DNA of 64,000 bases from Chaunax sp. Z400 (GCA_037577475.1 JBAGJB010000158.1:328501-392500); one strand, 5' to 3'. Positions 46,078 through 59,367 are shown, counted from the stretch's first letter. Notes: generated by a model not told the origin, from the letters alone. Translations and numbers: made by a program.

Positions 46078-49000
46078 ATAATAATAATGATTATAAATTT
46101 GATTTGCACAAAGAAGCGCTTTTCATTTCAGAGTGCTTATACATAAAAATGTTTAAGAAATGAAAGCAAAAACAAGATTAAAAGATTTAAAGGCTTTGTT
46201 AAAAAGAAAGGTTTTTAGGCCTTTCTTGAAGCAGTCAGTGGCCTGTGGATCCCTCAGGTGGTCTGGGAGGGAGTTCCACAGGCGAGGAGCGGCTAAGCAG
46301 AATGCCCGATCCCCCATGGTGCGGAGCTTGGTCCTGGGGGGGTGGAGGAGGTACCTGTCACTGGACCAGAGGTTGTGTGTGGAGGTTTGTAGTGTAAGTA
46401 GTTCCTTAAGGTAGGGAGGTGCAAGTCCATGAATGCTCTGATGAGTGAGCAGCAGAATTTTGTATTGGATCCTGAAAGGAACGGGAAGCCAGAGTATGGG
46501 TGTAATGTGATTGTATTTACGCACCCTCATCAGGATCCTAGCGGCACTGTTTTGAATGTATTGGAGCTTCTGAAGGCTCCCGCTAGGAGTCCCGATGAGG
46601 AGAGCGTTGCAGTAGTCCAACCTTGAGGAGACAAAGGCATGGACGAGCTTCTCTGCATCTGACAGGGAGAGTGTGGGACGGAGTTGTGAAATATTTTTGA
46701 GGTGAAAGAAGGAGGTTTTGCATAGTTGTTTGATGTGAGTGTCGAATGTCAGGTGAGGGTCAAATCTTACACCAAGGTTGGTAACTGAGGATGACAGGGG
46801 TATGTTTTGGTCAGAGAAGGTGATGTGGGTTATGGGGGACAACTGGACCTGGTGGGGTGTGCTGACTAATATAGCCTCTGTTTTTGAGCTATTTAGCTGC
46901 AGGAAGTTTTGCTTCATCCAGACCTTTATCTCCTCAAGGCAGGTGTTTAGTGGTGAAGGTGATGGTGATGGTGATGATGATATGGGGTTGGTTTTTTATA
47001 TATAGCTGTGTGTCATCAGCGTAGCAATGGAATGATATTCCATGCTGGCTGATGACACTGCCAAGGGGCAGGGTGTAGAGGGTGAACAGAGTGGGGCCGA
47101 GAGCAGACCCTTGAGGGACACCACAGGTGACAGGATGTTCCTTGGACTTTGCACCTCCCAAGGAGACGTATTCCGTTCTTCCAGACAGGTAGGACTGGAA
47201 CCAGCTCAGGGCGGAGTCAGAGAGTCCGATGGTGTGGAGGAGGCGCTGAAGGAGGATGTCATGATCAACCGTGTCGAAAGCTGCAGTCAGATCCAGGAGG
47301 ATGAGGAGAGATGAGGAGCCAGCGTCAGCCTCCATCAGCAGATCGTTTGTGACCCTGACCAGAGCGGTTTCAGTGCTGTGGGCGGAACGGAAACCAGACT
47401 GGAATTTCTCAAAGATGCCGTTTGACTTAAGATGGTCCTGGAACTGGGCAGCAGCCACTTTTTCCAGCACCTTGGATAAGAACGGGAGGTTAGAAATGGG
47501 CCTGTAGTTGACAAGGATGTCTGGGTCTAAGGTGGGTTTTTTGAGGAGGGGTCTGATGACAGCGGTTTTGAGAACAGATGGGACATGACCAGCCTTGAGT
47601 GAGAGATTGATGACTTGGGTGATCAGGGGACTTAGTGTACGGATGTTGGACTTCACCAGGGCTGTGGGAAAAGGATCCAGGGTACAGATGGAAGGTTTCA
47701 TCCTGCAGATGATGTCCTCACACTCTTGATGAGAGATGTCTGCGAAGCAGCAGAGAGGCTAGAAGATCCCAGACTGTGGGCAGACAGTAGGGACAGACAG
47801 AGTGATGGAGCTGGAGAGAAGAGAGCGGATGGTGTTGACTTTTGTCCTGAAGAAAGTAATGAAGTTATTGCACTGCTCTTCTGTGGTATTGGTATGTGAG
47901 AGAGTTTTTGGCATGAGGAGATGGTTTATGGTGGAGAAAAGCTGTTTGGAGTTTCCCGGACTTTTATTAATGATGTTGGAGTAGAACTGTGACCGTGATG
48001 TTTTGAGTGACTTTGAGTGGGCCTTTTGGTGATCTTGATAGGCTAGTCTGTGAACATTGAGTCCAGATTGTGCGAGACGCCGCTCGAGTACACGCCCAGC
48101 TGTTTTCATCCTCCGTAGCTCTGGAGTGAACCAGGGGGCTGAGCGTGAGAAGGTGACTGTTCTGGTTTTCACAGGGGCGTGGAGATCCAGGACACTGCTC
48201 AGGGTTTTATTATAGAAATCCACTGATTCACTGGCTGATGAGAAAGTTTCAGAGGGGATTTGCTGGAGGTCCAAAGTCATGTTGTCAGTGTTTATGCGTT
48301 TCAGGTTTCTGTCAACATTGCAACATGAATCTGTCAACATGAATGTTCAAATCTCCAAGAATGACAATATTTGCAGATGTGGTACAAAGGGAAGTGAGAA
48401 GTTCATTTATCTCAGAGATGAAGGCTGGGTTTGCTTTGGGTGGTCGGTAGATGAGAAGAATAGTCATGGGGAAGGGCGGTTTGCATTTGAATGAGGACAG
48501 CTCAGGCAGAGACGGGGGACAACTTCAGGTCACTGCGGTGTATTACAGCTAAGCCGCCACCGCGACCAGTGCGCCGGGCTTTCTCCAGGTAGTTATAGCT
48601 GGGAGGACAGGCTTCATTGAGGACAAGATAGGCCTCTGGCCGATGCCAGGTCTCAGTAAAACACATGAAGTCAATCCCCTTCTCTAGGATGTGATTATGT
48701 ATCAGACAGGATTTATTTGTGAGCGATTGTGTGTTAAATAGTTCAATTTTGAGGTTTGATGGAGCCGTAGGCTGTAGAGACCGAAGCAGGTTGAAATCCA
48801 CTCCACGTTTTCTGTCCCGCCTTGTGTGTAGCGACCAGTGTGACTACAAGTTCCAGGAGCAGCGGCGCTCTGATGACGCGGTAGTAGTGCGACAGGGCGC
48901 TCAGCTGACCAGAGAGACGGGATGGAGTCACCAGACTGCGAATAAACAAATTTTCTTCGGGAACTTCTGTGGATGTAGCAGGGTCGGCGTAGAAGTCCAA

Positions 49001-49690
49001 GCTGTTAAATGACTGACATACATGTTGGAGGGCTGTGATGCCTTAACTGGAGCAGTTGCGAGATGGAGTACTTCAACGTCATGCCGGTCAGGACGGGTGC
49101 GAAGTTGATAGCCGTTTGTGTTTGCCACGGACTTGTTTGCAACTGACTTGTTTGTTTGAGTCAGACACAACAGGATGATCCACAGCATGACAGGTGATCC
49201 TAGCTGATGAGAAGTTGCGCTGACTTTTGCGGGAAGTGTCGCTGCTAGCCTAGTAGCTAATGTTAGCTGCCCCTCACTCGCTGACTGGAGGGTGGCTGGC
49301 TATGGCTCCAAGGCAGCAACCCCGGCCGCAACGAGGGATGTCCAGGGATATCAGCCTCACAGTGGCAGGGTGCCAGGGGTAACCGATGGTGGCTCGCTAT
49401 CAGCAGGGAGGATGTTGTCCGGCCGGCTAGGAGTGGCTGCTAGCGAAGCTACTTGCCGGCTGATGGGTGTCCAGAGTACCGGCCGAAGGAAGGTGCCAAC
49501 AAAAAACAGGTAGGAAAAAGACACCGTAGAATCCTGGCAAAAGGCGAACAGAAGGCTACAAAGTAGATGTCGAACAAAGTAACTATGTAGCAAAGTAGGT
49601 TGCTTTTGTGCAGAAAGAAACACAAAAAGCACAAGTTGGATCACTGGGAGAAGCGGCAACAGACAGTGCCAGCGTCCTCTCTGCTCTCTC
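46078..49690 (-). mobile_element. L2-clade LINE, nearly full length, frame-broken
   Basis: A non-LTR retrotransposon reading leftward. The endonuclease region (about 48760-48310) shows LFNTQSLTNKS, FTETW, GRGGGLA and ILGDLNIHVD. The RT region (47701-46934) shows NYRPISNLPFLSKVLEK, SGFRSAHSTETAL, LLDLTAAFDTVDH, GVPQGSALGP and the catalytic YADD; the C-terminal part (46917-46153) shows SSRLDYCNALL and PRTKLRTMGDRAF. The 3' end is an ATT-type short repeat (about 46078-46090), usual for L2/Maui elements. Several frameshifts separate the pieces, so it is inactive as read. The 5' limit near 49690 is approximate. Confidence 0.9.
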
Positions 49691-51130
49691 CTAGTGGGGT
49701 CTAAAAATGGCTTCCATATCTCATAATCATGAGGGAAGATCTAATTACAAGGAAGCTGCCTTGCTATTATGAAAAGAGGGTAAGTTGATATTCAGTGATC
49801 GCTATTTGAGAAGACGGGCATGATGGTGCTTCCTGATTTAATTTGCTTTTACTTCTGCCCGATGTGAGACCCTGGTAGATGATATCACTGAGTAAATTAG
49901 ATGGTATTATTCCTACCAGTATGTCATCAATTGAAGAGGCAGCAGAAGTCCTTGGGATTCTGGCCCTGGGACTTTTCACAGATGCAAAGTCAATCTGAAT
50001 AAGGCCCTGCCCTTCCATGTTTGTTTAGTAACAGCTGTCAAAGTAGGACATTCATATATTTTAGATCATTAGCATGTCTGCAGTATAGCTGAAATTCCTC
50101 TTCAAGTCCCAGAGTATGGTTTAACACCTGTTAATATTCTTGGTCAGGAGGTTAAGTCATAATTACATGGCATGGAGGTCATGATAATGATACAAGGCCT
50201 TCATTTTTTTCTCAGTGAATGCAATCTTTACTGTAATACCTCAGGAAATGGTGAATGTCAGTTTATTTTCCCTGACACACGTCTGGTTTTGTTCAACCTA
50301 CAGCCCAAAACCCAGAAATATTCACTTTACAAGGTGGCAATACACAGAAACAGTTTTCTGAAAAATGGCTTGAAACAATCAACCTGCTAAAGAACTTTTA
50401 TTTTTGTCTTGAGGAGCCAAACTCCACACCCCAGCCACCCTGTGATTGTCAGTGAAGGTTCCTTGCCTGCTCACACGGTGGAAAACTTGAAAACACCTCT
50501 GTAGAGCTGAAACTGGTTCAGGACACCAAACTTCAGTCTCTTATACCAAACCTGACTTTTTGATACTTAACTCTGCTGAGTATAAACATTTTCTTCAAGT
50601 AGCAGACGTCCTTCATTGTTTACTTTTGTCTGAGCAGAAGCAGATGAGGATTTTTCCAGGCTAGAATAGAAGCTGAAATGAACAAGATTTTGATGTCAAT
50701 GAGGAAATGATCAATTTAAGGCAGGGGTTTTTAATTCAACACAATCAAAGAATTTTATGTTAAAATACTCAACAGATGTTTACTTCATCCCAATTACAAG
50801 CAATTTAAACAGCATATATGGTTAATGTTTGCCCTTTACCTTCGTTAGATCACATTTATGAATTAAAGTGCTACTCGTTTTTTATTTGTTTTTTAATAAA
50901 ATGTAACAAAAAAAGAAAATCAATTATAATCAAGATATGAGTGGAAAAAATTCAACAAATATACAAATGAAGCAAGGTTTTTCATAACTATTGATTTTTA
51001 TTTATTTGAACTTCATTAGAAATTTAACCCATTCAGGTCAGTTTGCACAACACAAGCTGACACATACAGTAACCATGTCAGTCTAGACAACAGATCAGCC
51101 CCATTGAACACATTGCCTTTTCATACCAGT
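49691..51130. other. Intergenic; no gene recognised
   Basis: I searched for 5' exons of ftsj1 and found none. A minus-strand open frame of 83 codons at 50018-49767 has no recognised family. The right half is AT-rich. Confidence 0.5.
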
Positions 51131-51627
51131 CTATACAACACATGAGAGGCAGAGTTTTACTGTGTGTGTGTTGCATATGTACTTCTTGCACTTGATGCAT
51201 GTATATTGTGTTTTTCTGTCCATCTTGGGTCCACACACTTCACAGCGCTTCTTTTTTTTTGGCTGCTGGCTGCAACCTAGAATAATGAAAAGATTAGGAA
51301 TTTTATTAACACCTCTCTCTCTTGCAAGGCATTAGTGTCAGACATATACTGCAACAGCATCACACACTTACTTCAGGCTCTGCAGATGGTGGTTCTGTAG
51401 GTCGGGTGGATGGGGCACCAGCATTCTCCTCCTGAATCCTCCTCATGATGGCTGCAGAGGCTGGGGTTCTTGGAACATGTTGTCTTCTCTGGATTTGAGG
51501 TCTCACCAGTGCCTTTCCCAGTTCCTCGAGAAAGAGGCGTCTCCTCTGGAGCTTCCCTCTGTTCCACTCTGGGTTCAGTGCCATCCAGATGACAAAGGCG
51601 TTGTATGCTGAGGTGTCCAAAAGGACC
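51131..51627 (-). pseudogene. piggyBac transposase 3' fragment (two exons)
   Basis: The right piece (51627 to about 51372) encodes DTSAYNAFVIWMALNPEWN and RRRLFLEELGKALV, the C-terminal catalytic-domain block of PGBD/piggyBac proteins. After a donor-like GAA|GTAAGT and an acceptor at about 51283 (TTATTCTAG), the left piece encodes KKRCEVC, DRKTQYTCIKCKKYIC and LCLSC, the Cys-rich zinc-binding tail, ending at TAG 51133-51131. The DDD residues and the N-terminus are not present. Being split by a plausible intron is known for some piggyBac-derived genes, but truncation makes a dead copy more likely. Confidence 0.8.
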
Positions 51628-52037
51628 TACAATTTCCACACTTTTATTAGCCCCACAATAGACATCGGGGGAAAGTTTCATGTCTGCAGTGACACCATCT
51701 GGCCGCTAAAAACAGAAACCTGGAAAAACTGGATAATATACATCTAAATAATGATAAATGATAAATAACAACAAATAATTTTAATAATAATAATAAAATT
51801 CTCTCCGTGTCTTTCTTTTGGATTATCGTATTGCCTATAATGTTTATAAAGTGTGCAATTTCATCAAAGTAAGATCAACAAACATTCCTTGCAGGGGAAG
51901 AAAATACAAATTTGAAATAAATATATAGATACATTGATAAAATCTGGGCTCAGCTCCTATTGGCTGTAAGTACAGATGTGGGTGTTTTATCGGCCTGTCG
52001 GTCTATTGTGTCCTGCTAACGACTGTTTGTCTCTCAG

Positions 52038-53924
52038 GCTCTGAACATCACAACTCACGTCCTGAAACCTGGAGGAACATTTGCGGCTAAGGTGAGTTCG
52101 ACCTGCACCGTGACTTTGATTCTAAGAGTCTGGAATTCGACTGGAGGATTGGAATACTGTTCTTTCAAATGTTATTCCCTCATTTAGAGTTTTGATGATG
52201 GTTGGTCCAAAATGTCTGCTTGTTAAGTCTTGATGCAATGCGTGATGCAATGCTTGATGCAATGCGTGATGCAATGCTTGATGCAATGCGTGATGCAATG
52301 CTTGATGCAATGCGTGATGCAATGCGTGATGCAATGCTTGATGCAATGCGTGATGCAATGCTTGATGCAATGCGTGATGCAATGCTTGATGCAATGCTTG
52401 ATGCAATGCTTGATGCAATGCTTGATGCAATGCTTGATGCAATGCTTGATGCAATGCGTGATGCAATGCTTGATGCAATGCGTGATGCAACGCGTGATGC
52501 AACGCGTGATGCAACGCGTGATGCAACGCGTGATGCAACGCTTGATGCAACGCGTGATGCAACGCTTGATGCAATGCGTGATGCAATGCTTGATGCAATG
52601 CGTGATGCAATGCTTGATGCAATGCGTGATGCAATGCGTGATGCAACGCGTGATGCAACGCGTGATGCAACGCGTGATGCAATGCGTGATGCAACGCGTG
52701 ATGCAACGCGTGATGCAACGCGTGATGCAACGCGTGATGCAACGCGTGATGCAACGCGTGGCATGTGAGCCGCTCGGAGCCTGTCAGATAATTCAGAAAC
52801 TGATGAAAAACATGTTTCCTAGTGCTTCTTTCTGAGGCCAGAATGCTGACAAAAACTGCTCAAATGGTTCTTAGGTGAGAGACCTATTCTCTATGGCGTT
52901 GGTGGAGGTATGAGTGCTCTGTAGCTCTACCATGTAGTGCACGTGTGAAAGCATTTGCATTATGTATGTTTCCGTGCTCACTGTCAGATCAGACTGTATT
53001 GACTCTGTCCCATTTTGTGTGTCTTAGATCTTCAGAGGTAAAGATGTGTCTCTGCTCTACTCTCAGCTGAAGATTTTCTTCAGTGTTGTGACCTGCGCCA
53101 AGCCTCCTAGCACCAGGAACTCCAGCATTGGTGAGTTACCGTCCCTACTGACCAATCACATGGCACGAACACAAGACACGATCCCCAGCTCATGGACCGA
53201 TATATGTTAGACTTATGTACTATGGGCTACAGTCCAGTGACAGAAATGAGACACTGTTTTAGTCGAAATTGAAAAGGAGCTAAATCTGAGACGTACATAA
53301 TGTATCCCAACTAAAAGCTGATGAAATTGTGACTTGATTTTTCCTCATTAATTCACATGTGGTGTTTGCATGAATTCTGTTGACAAAGTACATTCAGAAT
53401 CTCTTTGTGTGTCTGTGTGCAGAGGCCTTTGTGATGTGTCAGAATTACTCTGCTCCTGAAGGTTACATCCCCAACATGTCCAACCCTCTTTTGGATCATT
53501 CCTAACTAACTAGAATCACTTCTCCATTTGAGGCTGTATGCAGACATGTTGTGTTAATGCAGGAGTAAATGCACTCAGAACATATTATAACCATGCTACC
53601 GTGGGATCATCCAGTCCTCATCTGGAGGTCATGAAAGATAGGAGCAGCTCTCATCTACTTCAGATTTGCCTTGTTTGTTGTGAAGTTATTTGAACATTGG
53701 GATCCAATCATAATCTTGTGTCTGTTTATTTTGAAGAATCAGTCTGTAGTTTCCCTGCTTCTCCTTGTTTTTGTTCTCCCCTGTCTGTTCTCAGTCTGGG
53801 TTCTGGTCTCTGTCCCATAGATGTGGACTTTAACCAGTTGGAGGGTCCGAACCGTGTCATTGTTCCCTTCCTGGCGTGTGGTGATCTCAGTGCCTTCGAT
53901 TCAGACAGAACTTACTCTCTACAG
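52038..53924 (+). pseudogene. ftsj1: ftsj1 (tRNA 2'-O-methyltransferase) partial gene: four exons
   Basis: FTSJ1 methylates the ribose of anticodon-loop positions 32 and 34 in certain tRNAs. Exons: 52038-52091 (ALNITTHVLKPGGTFAAK), 53028-53130 (IFRGKDVSLLYSQLKIFF, then AKPPSTRNSSI), 53423 onward (EAFVMCQNYSAPEGYIPN to LLDHS) and 53821-53924 (VDFNQLEGPNRVIVPF, then CGDLSAFDSD). Two catalytic-tetrad members are visible: Lys of AAK-IF and Glu of SSIEAF. The third exon lacks a GT donor: after CATTCC comes TAACTAACTAG, an in-frame stop, where Tyr and a donor are expected. No upstream exons (SAM-binding N-terminus) were found between pim2 and 52038, nor the C-terminal tail exons. It may be a broken duplicate, or a real gene damaged by assembly. 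Confidence 0.8.
52231..52760. repeat. 12-bp satellite TGATGCAATGCG, about 44 units
   Basis: Perfectly 12-bp phased. Two variable positions occur: CGTG or CTTG, and AATGC or AACGC. All frames stay open on both strands because 12 is a multiple of 3; these are not genes. It lies in the intron after the first ftsj1 exon. Confidence 0.97.
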
Positions 53925-54014
53925 GTGAGGAGACACAACTTTATTCACCTGCTCAAACGGAATCGTGTTGTTACATTAAAACAAGTCTAATTTAGTCATT
54001 TTTTATTATTTTAA

Positions 54015-55821
54015 CAGCTCACTGATTCTTGAGAATTTGGATAAAACATGTCCCACTAAGGAAAGTGCTAATTCTGTTGAAAATGGATAACATTTTCTCA
54101 TTTAAAATAATAAAAATTTGAGCATCTGAGGGTTTTTTGCATAAATGTAACAGTTCTTTCACATTTTTGTTTTATTTTAAATGAATTATATGAATATATG
54201 ATAGCCCAGCACCCAAAAAATCAGTTGTCCTAAAACAAGAGGTTATCAATTCAATTTGATAAAAAAACTGTGAAAAAATTATTTAAAGTGTATAATATAT
54301 ATGCAAGATGAAAGAGTAAAGAAAAACCTCCTTAAAACTAAAAGCACTGAATTTTCCTAAATATTTATTCTTAATTTGTGTTTTCTCAAAATCTGTCCCA
54401 CGTTTTTGTCAACACCGTCAGTTATTTATAAAAAGCAATAAAATCAGGCAATCGCATAGTCAACTATGTTCCTGAGGACCCCCTTTCCACCTTCTACATT
54501 TGCTAAATGCAACAAGGTCAAAGAAGCCTCTGTAAGTTTTTCAATCATTTTTGGACAATTTATCATTGTTGCTACTGTCACAACCATGACGTGTCAACAC
54601 CGTCTCTTTTTTATAGCAATTGTTAATTTAAATTATGACATAAATGAATTCATTTTAGGTAGAGTCCAGAGGTAGCTAGTAACAGAGGGGAAAAAAGATG
54701 GCTCCTGTATACAACTCTTGAATGTCATGTAAAAAAGTGTGTTTTCGTCACACCGTCAGACATCAACACCGTCAAATTTTCTGTTTGACGGTGGTGACAC
54801 ATAGCTTGACGGTGTTGAAAAAATCATCCAAATCATCCTCAACAGAGGTTTAAATATGATTTATGATCACAATAAATAGTAGTATGGCTACTAATGTTTC
54901 ATTAACCTCTTTATTTATGATCGACATAATTTCCCCTTGTTTTCTTCCACTTAAGCATATGTATATGACTAAAACCATTAAAAACCAATTCATTTAGACG
55001 CACCATTTCATGATAAATTGGCACAATTTCATAGGAAATCCATTAAATTCTGGCATTTCCGTTTTTTTTTGTTCTTGTTGTTTTTTCTGATGTGTTTGCT
55101 TAAACATTGCAGTTATATTGTAGGTTTTTTTTTCTACAGTTAACCATTGTTGTTAATATGTAAAGAAGGTTAAAATGTACATGACAAATTGTTATTTGTT
55201 GTAAAATTTGTTAAACAAAGTTGTAAAGCAAGGAAGCATTAACTTGTTTTGTGAAAAAGTTGCAACTGTTGTCACATCTCAGTCACCACCGTCAGATGGA
55301 ACTGTTTTTGTTTTAAATTAATATGCTTACAAATTGTTCATCCAATACAGTTGATTTATTAAAGTAATTGTCTCTTTAAAATCAAAAATGTATTTTTGTG
55401 TACAAAATTGTTTTTTTTTAATGTAATGCTAATGATAAAAGTTGCATGACATCAAAGTTTTTAAAAGAGTAAGCATAAAATAGCACAAAAAATTAACAAA
55501 AGTGAAAATTCTAAATTTAACAGTAATATGTGTACCTATAGTGTAGAAACAATGATTTAAAAGCTCTAAATTTATGTAAGACTAAATAGATTGTTATAAT
55601 TAGCTTTTTACTGTGTCTGACTGTGTTGACAAAAACTAAGGAATGACAGGAAAAACACACATTTCATGAATAAATTGCAATAACAGGAGGTTGCACTAAA
55701 ACATTTCTTGATTGCTTGGACATGACTCTATAAATATACAAGTTCGGATTTCTTAACATTTAATTTTTTCCCTCCCAAATTAAAACCTGTTTTATCCAAA
55801 TTCTCAAGAGTCAGTGAGCTG
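54015..55821. mobile_element. 1.8-kb element with 34-bp terminal inverted repeats
   Basis: Left end CAGCTCACTGATTCTTGAGA-ATTTGGATAAAACA and right end its inverse, 33 of 34 bases matching. The interior is very AT-rich with no transposase frame. It carries scattered copies in both orientations of a GTCAACACCGTCA-type motif (near 54410, 54594, 54766, 54784, 54813, 55275). No clear target duplication was found. It looks like a non-autonomous DNA transposon; superfamily not recognised. Confidence 0.8.
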
Positions 55822-58800
55822 TCACTCAAATTTTCTGTTTAATAGCATTAGCAGTTGTTAATATACTTCATTTGTTTTTACATATTTCATTTTAAAACTT
55901 TGCCAATACACCCATTGTTTTATATTAACATATTTTTGATGGATAATATATGCAATAAGTGTTTTTGGAGGAAATTAACACATTAAAATTATGAGCTGGT
56001 GTAATGGATTTGATTTAGCACCATCTATTGACTGCAGAGATTGTGTAAAGCAAGTTACTGTGACAATTGTCAGGCTTCAGTTTACTAGAAAAGAATGACC
56101 CCCCTTTTTTCCCCCCTACAAGTATCTACTTCTACTTGAGTAAGGAATGTGTGTACTTTTGCCCCCTCTGAATATTAACCATAAATTATGTCTATATTGC
56201 TTGTAACTGGGCTAAAGTAAACATCTGTCAAGTATTTTTACATAAATTGTTATGGCTGTATTGATTTAAAACCCAATAATGCAGTGGGTCCACCATCTAT
56301 GAAATTAATCACATTCATAACAAATAACCTAACTGATATATTTTGGTCTTCTTTGCTGTAAGTGGGTTTTTTTCAGGGAGCTGATGTAAAATGCAGCAGT
56401 GTTTTCTTCAGCAGCTCACCTCATTAATCAGAAGAAATTAATCAGAAGAAAAACACAGATGGACGAATGAAGAGGTAAAGAAAATGAAATTATATGATTT
56501 GCAGAAATGGAAAATAAGATTCATAATTACCTTATGTCACTAGTGTCTAAGTCACCTGAAAATCAGAATCACTTTGCCTTGTTGTAGCCTGCACCACTAG
56601 ATCTCCCTAAATCTTCCATTCTGAACCATTCATTTTTTCTCTTTGTTTCCGCATGTTTGAATGGGAGGAGGTCACCAAAACTATAGATTAGTCCTCTGGA
56701 GCAAATTTCATGAAGATCTACATTGTTCATTAAGTTTTTCTTAATTCTCCGCCTTATTTTAGTGCACAAATGACTTTAATACACCTCTGACTGCATGTCT
56801 TGTCCCTTCCTCTTCTCTTTCCTATCTCCATGTCGACTCAGTTGAGCTTCTTTATTTGCAGGATGTTTCATAAAGTCATCAAAAGCAGAACTTGCCTTTT
56901 GGATTTTTTTTCCACCTGTTTTCACAATAGCAGGTGAGCCATGTGTGGAGGAGTCTCACTGTCAAGAACGCGTCCTTTTGAAAGCATAGAAACCAGGGTG
57001 GTAGCGAACAGCTCTCAGTAATCTAGCTGCACTTCAGAGCTGAAAACAGGAGAGGTTACACCACAATCAGTGCATTCACAGGTGGGATGTAATACTCTTT
57101 CTTTGTGGAACTCTGCAGAGCATGTGTGATTGTCAGTAGACAGGTGGGTGAAGGAGTATAAAATAAATGTAATGCTAAAGAAGGTGGCAGAGGAAGAGAG
57201 AGAGATGGGGGGGTGGGTGGGAAATGCTGATATTGTAGCAGGTCAACATTAATCAATGTATAATGTCGAGAAAAAAAAAGTGTTTCCTTCCTGTGTTTCC
57301 GTTTATACCTGAGTGGACGCATCAAACACCAGACAGTGTCCACTTTTTATTTCTTTTGTCCTATTTATATCCTTTCTTGTTCAACTTCTGTAGTGTTAAT
57401 AGTTAAAGTTAATCTGCTTTACATGAGAACTGAAAAAAGTAAATAAAATAAGTAAAATGCCATTTTAATTCCCCCCAGTTTATTATATTTATATGCAATT
57501 CAGAAAAATACATGTTAATCTCAACATTACACCTCAGCTCCAACAGAATTTATAGGAAACCCTGATCTGGCTGATACTTTGAAATGTGTTGTCATGACCC
57601 ATGTAAACAACAGAGAACAGCTGACCTAGGAGCGTCCAAAACGTTTAGAAGTCTCTGAAGACATTCAACATTCATCTCAAGTTTCCTGGCAGTGTGGCCG
57701 GTAGAAGTGTTGGTCAGATGTGCAGAATACTGAAACCAGCATGCTGGGGTCCAGGCAAGATAAATGAACTGAGTTTAATGTATTTATTTATTGATCCTTT
57801 TTCAACCTTTTTTTCTTTGAACATGGTGTCAGTACTGACATGTTACAGCACCACATGGAAACCATTATATTTCCCATGGATCACTGGCAGTTTCAAGCAG
57901 CGGGATCTAATAGATACAGTTAGATTAGATGAAGCTATCCACATGCTGCATGTCAAAGAGTGACAAACAACCATATCCAGCCCATTACTCACTAACCTCA
58001 TTAAGAGGCTGACAGCTAGCCTTTATTTCTGCACCTTTGTCTTGTTTTTTTTTTGCACCAGCAGAACGCTGGCCATCTGGAGGCACAGAGAAGTCCAGTT
58101 TCTGTGAGCTAAACTTGTAAAATAGTAATAATTATGAAATGAAAAGTCCACATAATTGCCTTCATACTTTTATAATGGGCAGAAGCAGATTCGAGAATTT
58201 GTATTAACATTGTCTTCAAATTGACCCAAAATACGATCAACAGGCCATGAAATTGGCACAGAAGCATTGAGTCAGGCTGTTTTACAGACTGTGAGAGTCT
58301 TCTAATGAGCTGGAATGAGTCATTTAAGACGCTGAGGAGCAGAGGGGGCTTTAAAGAATGAGGTGAAATATTCATGGTCTTTTTCACCAATATTCAGGAC
58401 ATGAGAAAACACCCTAAAAACTCTGTTACTTAAAACAGAAAGACTGCTATCAGGCGTCATACAGCAGTAATAGATGATATGTTTATCCTTGTCGTTGCAG
58501 TCCACCTCCTGATATGATGTGTGATATCTCACTCTGACTATATTATCACTGCGTGTTACATACCCACATGAAGCAACAACGCAGGAGATCTGTCAGATCA
58601 GGTCATGTTGCACAGTCTGAAAATCATGCATAATTACGTGGATGTGCAGTATCTGCTATGCGTTTTCATCTTTCAGGTCTGTTGCCATGGACACCCCGGT
58701 TCTTGAGGTTGCTGAACCACGTGAACGCACTGACAGGTCTCCATCTATTGGAGAGCTCATTATTGCTGATGACTTCTCTGATAGGCTTCATGAAGTGCAC

Positions 58801-59365
58801 CCCTGGCATGTTAATAAGTCATGCATGTTCAGATAAATGCGTTCACATGACAGCGTGACACTCAATGCATGCATTTAGAGAATATGCATCCTTTGCATTG
58901 GGTTGTGATGTTTTCTGGGAGGTTTTTCTTTCAGGGTGTTATGGTGTCATTCATCAAATGACTCATTGAGAGATTCAGATTTCCTGTGTTTTTCTAAAGG
59001 TTTTGACTGGATTTTGTGAACTTATGCATTAATCATACATTCACTAGTTATTCTCAGTTTCCCAGTCTATGAGAGGGGTTGTAATCTTTCAAGTTTCTCC
59101 AAAAACAGGTGCTTCAAACAGCTCAGGGTTGTCTTCTGTATGGGTCTATAGATTACAAGTAATTTTTGGTAGGGGTTTTAAACCAGTGAGGCATGTCATG
59201 TTTAAAAATACAACAGGTAGCTGTATTGAAGCACATGCTAAGCCGTGGTCATCATGATTTTTTTAGTAGATTAGGGAATGTGTTGGGAACAGATTGGTGA
59301 ACCAGCACTGATGTCCCACAGGGGTGCTGGGTGTGACTAATTATCAGCCAGCGATGCAGAACATC
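55822..59365. other. No gene recognised
   Basis: AT-rich sequence with common fish repeat scraps (for example 56565-56790, TTGCCTTGTTGTAGCCTGCACCACTAGATC). A run TCTTTCAGGTCTGTTGCCATGG at 58670-58692 resembles an acceptor plus exon but leads to no known protein. Confidence 0.5.
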
Positions 59366-59367
59366 TG

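Noticed and set aside
52122..52835. Long open frames of 188-210 codons (His-Ala-Leu, Asp-Ala-Met-Arg and similar repeats) on both strands
   Set aside because: They are translations of the 12-bp satellite, which stays open in every frame; no start context, splice or composition supports a gene.
58642..58836. Possible exon after TTTCATCTTTCAG
   Set aside because: Acceptor-like sequence is present, but no frame matches a known protein and no partner exons were found.
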